The notes under the pieces: generated by a model | Seen by the model: only the letters and a program-made list of their open reading frames with translations | The model's database searches: none | What the model was told of the DNA's origin: nothing | NCBI RefSeq assembly: GCF_018373095.1 | Contig: NZ_JAHAHT010000069.1 | Coordinates: forward strand, 1 to 9,890 | Source: Haemophilus parahaemolyticus | Lineage (GTDB): Bacteria; Pseudomonadota; Gammaproteobacteria; Enterobacterales; Pasteurellaceae | Length of the DNA stretch: 9,890 nt | Direction of reading: 5' to 3' | Part shown: positions 5,908 through 9,890 of the stretch, in pieces | How positions within the stretch are numbered: position 1 is the first letter of the stretch | Layout of the letters: every line of letters starts with the position of its first letter | Translations under genes and position numbers: made by a program

Positions 5908-6671
5908 TGTTACTCGAAACCCAACATCTTGCCATTGGCTATGAAGGAAAAACATTGGTTCAAAATATTCAATTTACTCTAGCTGAAAATCAAATTTGTT
6001 GTTTGCTTGGTGCAAATGGTGCAGGCAAAAGTACGTTTTTGAAAACCTTACTTGGTTTACAACCGCCTATTGGTGGTGATATTTTTTGGCAAGGAAAATC
6101 ACTTTCTGATTATTTACCAACAGAATTGGCTCGATATATTGCTTATGTGCCACAAGCACATTCTCATTTATTTCCTTTTTTAGTGCAGGATATGGTGATG
6201 ATGGGAAGAAGTGCTTTTTTGAAGTGGTATCAAACACCGAAAAAATCTGATTTGGATTTAGCATTAATGGCGTTGCAAGAGTTAGACATTGCTCATCTTG
6301 TGCATCGTTATTATCATCAATTAAGTGGTGGTGAAAAACAGCTTGTGTTGATTGCCCGTGCGATTGCTCAACAAGCCAAACTTTTAATTATGGATGAACC
6401 GACTTCCAGCCTTGATTTTGGTAATCAAATTCGAGTGTTAGAAAAAATAAAACAACTGCAAAAGCAAAATATTGCGCTTATTATTAGCACGCATAATCCA
6501 CAACAAGCGGCATTTTTAGGAGATAATATTGTTTTGCTTGATCAACAATTTGGCTTTCAACAAGGCGATAAAAAACATTTATTAACCTTAGAAAACTTGG
6601 CGAAAATCTACCGCACTTCGCCCGAACTTTTACATCAACATTTAAATAATCACATTAAAAAATCACTATGA
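5907..6671 (+). CDS. ABC importer ATPase (FepC/BtuD/MolC type)
   Basis: The 254-residue cytoplasmic ATPase would power the FecCD permease. I start it at ATG 5907, sharing one base with the permease stop (TAATG) and preceded by GAGGG (5894-5898); the longer frame from 5859 would run into permease coding sequence. Walker A GANGAGKST is at residues 35-43, the Q-loop Gln at 83, the signature LSGGEKQ at 139-145, Walker B LLIMDEP at 159-165, the D-loop SSLD at 167-170 and the switch His at 196 (STHNP). All catalytic motifs are intact and the length is normal for the family. It resembles H. influenzae HI1272 by memory of that locus, where a methyltransferase gene also follows. Its stop overlaps the next start as ATGA. 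Confidence 0.95.
   Translation: MLLETQHLAIGYEGKTLVQNIQFTLAENQICCLLGANGAGKSTFLKTLLGLQPPIGGDIFWQGKSLSDYLPTELARYIAYVPQAHSHLFPFLVQDMVMMGRSAFLKWYQTPKKSDLDLALMALQELDIAHLVHRYYHQLSGGEKQLVLIARAIAQQAKLLIMDEPTSSLDFGNQIRVLEKIKQLQKQNIALIISTHNPQQAAFLGDNIVLLDQQFGFQQGDKKHLLTLENLAKIYRTSPELLHQHLNNHIKKSL
6610..6618 (-). repeat. Haemophilus DNA uptake signal sequence
   Basis: ACCGCACTT near the end of the ATPase gene; a perfect 9-base core. Confidence 0.85.
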
Positions 6672-7474
6672 CTATTTACGACATCAATTTTGCTGAACTT
6701 TATCAACAACACTTAATCGCTTGTAATCATTACAATTTGCCTCCGACAAAATGGGATAAAAAAGCTGTGAAAATGGCAGAAAATTTAGTCGGCAAACCTT
6801 CAGCATATAATCAGCAATTATTGCAAGCTATGAATGTGCAAGCCGATGAAACTGTGTTGGATATTGGTTGTGGCCCCGGTACCTTGGCTGTGCCTCTCGC
6901 ACAACAAGGCTCAACGGTATATGCCTTGGATTATAGCAATGGAATGTTAGATTGCTTGGCACAATTTAAGCAAAAATTTGGTTTGCATAATCTGACGACA
7001 TTTCATAAATCTTGGGCAGAGAATTGGGATGATGTGCCACAAGCTGATGTGGTGTTGGCATCTCGTTCAACGTTGGTGGACGATTTGGACGATATGATCG
7101 AAAAACTCTGCGCCAAAGCGAAAAAACGTGTGTTTTTGACTTCTGTCACACAACGCCATTTCTTAGATGAGGGCGTATTTGAGGCGATTGGCCGTGAAGA
7201 TATTGGTTTCCCCACTTATATTTATTTACTCAATCGGTTGTATCAAAAAGGCATTCAAGCAAATTTGAATTTTATTGAAACGGAATCGGGTTGTTTTCAA
7301 GGTGAAAGCTACGAGGATTTATTAGCCTCGGTGGAATTTTCTTTAGGCGAACTTTCCGAAAAAGAAAAACAAGGTTTAAAAGCCTTTTACAATTGTAAAC
7401 AAGCCAACAACGAACCAATTTCTCACGGACAGAAAAAATGGGCGTTGATTTGGTGGAGTGTAGATTGTGTCTAA
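6668..7474 (+). CDS. Class I SAM-dependent methyltransferase, last gene of the importer operon
   Basis: The protein is 268 residues. Its ATG overlaps the ATPase TGA by the ATGA arrangement, so it is translationally coupled to the transporter. Motif I VLDIGCGPG (residues 63-71) forms the SAM-binding loop and the acidic residue of ALDYS (Asp88) should bind the ribose. A helical N-terminal segment (1-55, with LPPTKWDKKA) precedes the Rossmann fold. The C-terminal third (for example FPTYIYLLNRLYQKG) is probably the substrate-facing part. It resembles H. influenzae HI1273 by gene context. The substrate is unknown; operon linkage suggests it modifies the imported ligand, a metal carrier or a cofactor, but this is inference. 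No clear terminator follows before the insertion-sequence scar. Confidence 0.85.
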   Translation: MTIYDINFAELYQQHLIACNHYNLPPTKWDKKAVKMAENLVGKPSAYNQQLLQAMNVQADETVLDIGCGPGTLAVPLAQQGSTVYALDYSNGMLDCLAQFKQKFGLHNLTTFHKSWAENWDDVPQADVVLASRSTLVDDLDDMIEKLCAKAKKRVFLTSVTQRHFLDEGVFEAIGREDIGFPTYIYLLNRLYQKGIQANLNFIETESGCFQGESYEDLLASVEFSLGELSEKEKQGLKAFYNCKQANNEPISHGQKKWALIWWSVDCV

Positions 7475-7493
7475 TTTTTTATATATAGGAAAA

Positions 7494-7658
7494 GAGGCTG
7501 ACGTAGATTAGTCCTAAAGTAATTAGCTATCATTTAATCCTTGAAGTCGATGAAGTTTTTGATAGCCAAATTGAGCTTGGTGAAAGCCATTTTAGCGGTC
7601 ATAGTAAAGAGAAATAAGGTTGAGGCGTAGCAGGGAAGGTTGCCGTATTCTTGAAGGA
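7494..7658 (-). mobile_element. Insertion-sequence end remnant
   Basis: Between the methyltransferase stop and the broken ATPase lies about 165 bp unlike either. On the minus strand a 40-codon frame (about 7656 to TAA 7534), reading LQEYGNLPCYAS, then TAKMAFTKLNLAIKNF and IDFKD, looks like a transposase C-terminus. The outer edge GAGGCTGACGTAGATTAG (from 7494) resembles an insertion-sequence terminal repeat. No second end is present in the window, so this is a deletion remnant. I cannot name the element with certainty. Confidence 0.55.
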
Positions 7659-8209
7659 AGATCTTTTATTAAACTTAAGGTTTTAAATACATTGCCGTAA
7701 TCTAAGGCTGAAGTCGGTTCATCAAATAAAATAAGCTGAGGCTGTTGTACTAAAATTCGAGCAAGATTGACTAATTGTTTTTCCCCTCCGCTCATTTGCA
7801 TATAAATCTTTTCTGCAAAATGACTAATTCCCAGTTTATTCAAAGCTTGATCGACCAATTCAAAATCACTCTCACTTGGTTTATCAAACATTCCTAAATG
7901 TGCTGCTCGACCTAGCACAACATAATCCCGAACTTTATACTGATAAGTTTGCGGGCTTTGTTGTGAGACATAAGCTATCTTTTGTGCGATTTGTTTTGAT
8001 GAAAGAGAAGTTAGATTTTCATTTTGTAATAAAATTTGACCGCTCTTTGGTGTTAGCAAACCCGCTAAACAGTTTAATAGAGTAGATTTGCCACGGCCAT
8101 TGGCACCAAGAATAGTAAGTAATTCCCCTTGCTTAAGCGTTAAATCTACACCATTTAGCAATGAATTTTCTACATTGTGCCAATAATAAAGATTATTTAC
8201 CTGCAACAT
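7592..8209 (-). pseudogene. Truncated ABC importer ATPase (FepC/MolC type)
   Basis: The open frame gives 205 residues, but only about the first 183 are ATPase. Walker A GANGRGKST is at 35-43, the Q-loop Gln near 83-84, the signature MSGGEKQ at 139-145, Walker B LILFDEP at 159-165 and the D-loop SALD at 167-170. After IKDL the frame runs into the insertion-sequence remnant and ends in 20-odd unrelated residues. The switch-His segment (STHNP in the intact paralogue) and the rest of the C-terminus, about 70 residues, are lost, so efficient ATP hydrolysis is not expected. The start ATG shares one base with the permease stop (TAATG), mirroring the plus-strand operon. It could be called a truncated CDS; I judge it non-functional. 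Confidence 0.8.
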
Positions 8210-9195
8210 TACTCCACCACCTTTTGCTTAATTAATACCCATGCAAAGAATGGCGCACCGATAAAGCCAGTGATAATACCGAGCGGAATTTCTTGAATGT
8301 AAAGATTGCGTGCCAATGTATCCACAAGCAACAAGAAAATTGCACCAATTAGCGCAGAGAGCGGTAAACTTTTGACATTATTATTGCCTATAAATAGACG
8401 GGCTAAATGAGGAATCACTAAACCTAGCCAACCTATTGTTCCGCTTAGACAGACTGCCGAAGCTGTTAATAAGGTCGCGGAACAGACCATTACGCCGCGT
8501 TCTAAACGAATATTTGCGCCAATTAATTTGGCTTCTCGATCGCCTAATGACAACACATTAATACGCCAACGCATTGCTAATAATATACCCGTGGTAATTA
8601 AGATTATTGGCGAGAGTAAAAGAAGATTGCCGTAGCTAGATTTAGTTAGACTACCTAATTGCCAATATACAATATCTGTAAGTTCAGTTTCAGGATCGGC
8701 AGGGTATTTGATTAAACCTAATGTCGCCATCATAAAACCCGATACAATAATGCCTGAAAGCACAAGGACTATAGTTGAATCTCGTTGAATTAAGCGGGGT
8801 AAATTCATGGTAAGCAATACGGCAATTAAACCACCGAAAAATGCAAAAGTTTGAGTACCAAGTATGCTTGAACCAAGCAAAATGGCGGCAGCTGCGCCCA
8901 CGCAAGCACCATTTGATACGCCTAAAATGTCTGGTGAAACAAGGGGATTGCGAAAAATGCCTTGATATACAGTGCCTGCGACTGATAACGCTGAACCCAC
9001 TAAAATTGCCGCTAAGATGCGTGGTAAACGTAAATGAAAAATAACATTGTGTTGAATTTCATTTTGGCTTTGACCGAAAAGTACATTTAATACATCTGTT
9101 AAAGGAATAGAAAATCTACCCCATGAAAGAGAAAACCAACTCAATCCAATAAGAAGCAAAAAAAGAAAAGGGATTAATAAATTTTTCTTCATCAT
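8209..9195 (-). CDS. FecCD-family ABC importer permease, second copy
   Basis: The product is 328 residues, a normal length for BtuC/FecCD/MolB permeases, and is hydrophobic throughout with about ten helices. Family marks are RLPRILAAILVGSALSVAG, then NPLVSPDILGVSNGA, the coupling region GLVIPHLARLFIG, and the closing IPLGIITGFIGAPFFAWVL. They align clearly with the plus-strand permease at 4939-5907, so the two are paralogues. Two ATGs (9195 and 9192) follow AAGGA (9200-9196); the second has better spacing. No binding-protein gene lies upstream or downstream within the window, and the partner ATPase is broken. It may therefore be idle, or it may borrow the binding protein and ATPase of the neighbouring operon. 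Confidence 0.92.
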   Translation of the reverse strand: MMKKNLLIPFLFLLLIGLSWFSLSWGRFSIPLTDVLNVLFGQSQNEIQHNVIFHLRLPRILAAILVGSALSVAGTVYQGIFRNPLVSPDILGVSNGACVGAAAAILLGSSILGTQTFAFFGGLIAVLLTMNLPRLIQRDSTIVLVLSGIIVSGFMMATLGLIKYPADPETELTDIVYWQLGSLTKSSYGNLLLLSPIILITTGILLAMRWRINVLSLGDREAKLIGANIRLERGVMVCSATLLTASAVCLSGTIGWLGLVIPHLARLFIGNNNVKSLPLSALIGAIFLLLVDTLARNLYIQEIPLGIITGFIGAPFFAWVLIKQKVVE

Positions 9196-9227
9196 TCCTT
9201 GAGAAAATGTAATTAATTTTTGGATAG

Positions 9228-9255
9228 AGCATTATATATAAAAATATATTAAGAT
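9228..9255 (-). promoter_or_regulatory. ModE-like operator and -10 box of the second importer
   Basis: On the plus strand this reads AGCATTATATA-N6-TATATTAAGAT, about 17 of 22 positions of the remembered ModE consensus with the exact N6 gap. The minus-strand -10 TATAAT (9236-9231) begins 19 bases into the element, the same offset as in the first operon. The -35 is poor (near 9259-9254), which suggests an activator or a weak promoter. The AT-richness means chance cannot be excluded. Confidence 0.4.
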
Positions 9256-9303
9256 CTAGAGTTTCTTTTTTAAAGGTATACTTAAAAATCAACGTAATTA
9301 CTT

Positions 9304-9317
9304 TTGAGCTATATCAA
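9304..9317. promoter_or_regulatory. FNR-like (or CRP-like) palindrome
   Basis: TTGAG-N4-ATCAA matches 9 of 10 positions of the FNR consensus TTGAT-N4-ATCAA. The wider TTTGA-N6-TCAAA symmetry would also suit CRP. It lies about 86 bp before the predicted start of the minus-strand importer and about 180 bp before that of gyrA, so the target is unclear. Confidence 0.35.
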
Positions 9318-9444
9318 AGCTTTAAAGGTACATTTTAAACTCGGTAGGCTTTTTAATCCTCAAATATGGTTTATATTCCCTATTGTAGAACGGCATTAAA
9401 ATTCTTATGGTAATATGTTTCCCTTCAGTTTAGCGGGCTTAAGG

Positions 9445-9486
9445 TCGCCATTTTTTTCGCCATTTTTCTACCTTTTATGCTATAAT
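9445..9486 (+). promoter_or_regulatory. gyrA promoter with extended -10 and a 12-bp tandem repeat
   Basis: TATAAT (9481-9486) is preceded by TGC, an extended -10. The -35 is weak: TCGCCA at 9457-9462 gives 18-bp spacing. TCGCCATTTTT occurs twice in tandem (9445-9455 and 9457-9467), so the second copy provides the -35. Transcription would start near 9493, about 65 nt before the gyrA ATG. Confidence 0.6.
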
Positions 9487-9558
9487 CTGGTCAATTTTTG
9501 CCTTTAGAAATAAATGAAATGAAGGCTTCTTTTTCACAAACTTGATTAGGAAATTTCA

Positions 9559-9858
9559 ATGAGCGAATTAGCCAAAGATATTACCCCCGTCAGTATCGAA
9601 GACGAACTAAAAACGTCTTATCTCGATTATGCCATGTCCGTTATTGTTGGGCGAGCGTTACCCGATGTACGTGATGGATTAAAACCCGTACACCGCCGAG
9701 TGTTGTTTTCGATGGATCAAAACAACAATACTTATAACCGCTCACACGTTAAATCTGCACGTGTTGTGGGGGATGTAATTGGTAAATACCATCCACACGG
9801 TGATTTAGCAGTGTATGACACTATCGTGCGTATGGCACAGCCATTCTCACTTCGTTAT
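9559..9858 (+). CDS. gyrA: DNA gyrase subunit A, N-terminal part, with Leu at position 83
   Basis: ATG 9559 is preceded by TTAGGAAA. Residues 1-100 are unmistakable GyrA: SYLDYAMSVIVGRALPDVRD, LKPVHRRVLFSMD, then SARVVGDVIGKYHPHGD and FSLRY. GyrA with GyrB introduces negative supercoils through the breakage-reunion domain; the catalytic Tyr (near 122) lies beyond this window. In the quinolone-resistance region residue 83 is Leu (codon TTA), where sensitive Gram-negative enzymes have Ser; Asp87 is kept. H. influenzae papers usually number these sites 84 and 88. After residue 100 the sequence no longer matches: YMLVDGQGN is expected but RRTGWFIRP and a TAA at 9886-9888 follow. The gene is therefore either broken here or joined to foreign sequence at the window edge. 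Confidence 0.93.
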
Positions 9859-9890
9859 AGGCGAACCGGATGGTTTATCCGTCCGTAAAT
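9859..9890. other. Non-gyrA sequence at the window edge
   Basis: The last ~32 bases replace the expected gyrA continuation after CGTTAT. They contain a small hairpin, CGGAT (9867-9871) with ATCCG (9877-9881). They are too short to identify and could be an insertion boundary, a rearrangement or an assembly artefact at a contig end. Confidence 0.6.

Larger units (their letters stand above)
9196..9558. other. Regulatory interval between divergent permease and gyrA genes
   Basis: There is no credible gene in these 363 bp. They hold the minus-strand permease promoter with a ModE-like element, an FNR/CRP-like palindrome, and the gyrA promoter with a short tandem repeat, each listed separately. The stretch 9320-9440 shows nothing I can assign. 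Confidence 0.7.

Noticed and set aside
3901..6671. Identity with the H. influenzae MolBCA (HI1470-1472) operon
   Set aside because: The ATPase differs clearly from MolC as I remember it; only family-level similarity and the promoter element suggest molybdate.
8039..8047. Fifth DNA uptake signal, ACCGCTCTT
   Set aside because: It has one mismatch from the 9-base core, so it was not counted.

Overview
The window looks like a Pasteurellaceae chromosome, most likely Haemophilus (H. parainfluenzae-like rather than H. influenzae Rd). The base composition is AT-rich. Four perfect copies of the Haemophilus 9-bp DNA uptake signal (AAGTGCGGT or its complement) lie between 3925 and 6618. The integrase closely resembles phage HP1 Int, and the window ends in the start of gyrA. 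No database search was possible; family calls rest on motifs and remembered homologues.

Region 1 (1-3075) is a remnant of a P2/HP1-type temperate phage. It holds the C-terminal end of an S24 (LexA/CI-like) repressor, a one-helix hypothetical protein, a small convergent membrane-protein ORF, a winged-helix protein with an in-frame 12-bp tandem repeat, and an HP1-like tyrosine integrase. The integrase faces a C-terminal fragment of a P2 gpD (late control) gene on the opposite strand. The ~200 bp between them carries inverted repeats, a repeated 10-mer and a strong terminator. This is the order found at a phage attP, not at a simple prophage end. Region 2 (about 3060-3640) is a frameshifted, truncated DDE transposase pseudogene abutting the gpD fragment.

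Region 3 (3780-7474) is a tightly coupled operon: periplasmic binding protein, FecCD-type permease, ABC ATPase and SAM-dependent methyltransferase. Stops and starts overlap at every junction, and there is a clear promoter with two overlapping palindromes, one ModE-like and one Fur-like. The permease appears frameshifted in a run of seven T. Region 4 (7494-9195, minus strand) is a paralogous permease and ATPase. Its ATPase has lost its C-terminus to an insertion-sequence remnant, and no binding-protein gene is next to it. A similar ModE-like element sits at the same place on its -10 box.

Region 5 (9196-9890) is a 363-bp regulatory interval followed by the first 100 codons of gyrA. These carry Leu at the quinolone-resistance position 83 and then stop matching GyrA at base 9859.

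Working model: two related metal-oxyanion or metal-chelate importers, possibly for molybdate/tungstate like the H. influenzae MolBCA type, share a regulatory logic. One is complete apart from the T-run problem; the other is decaying. A degraded phage/transposon island lies beside them.
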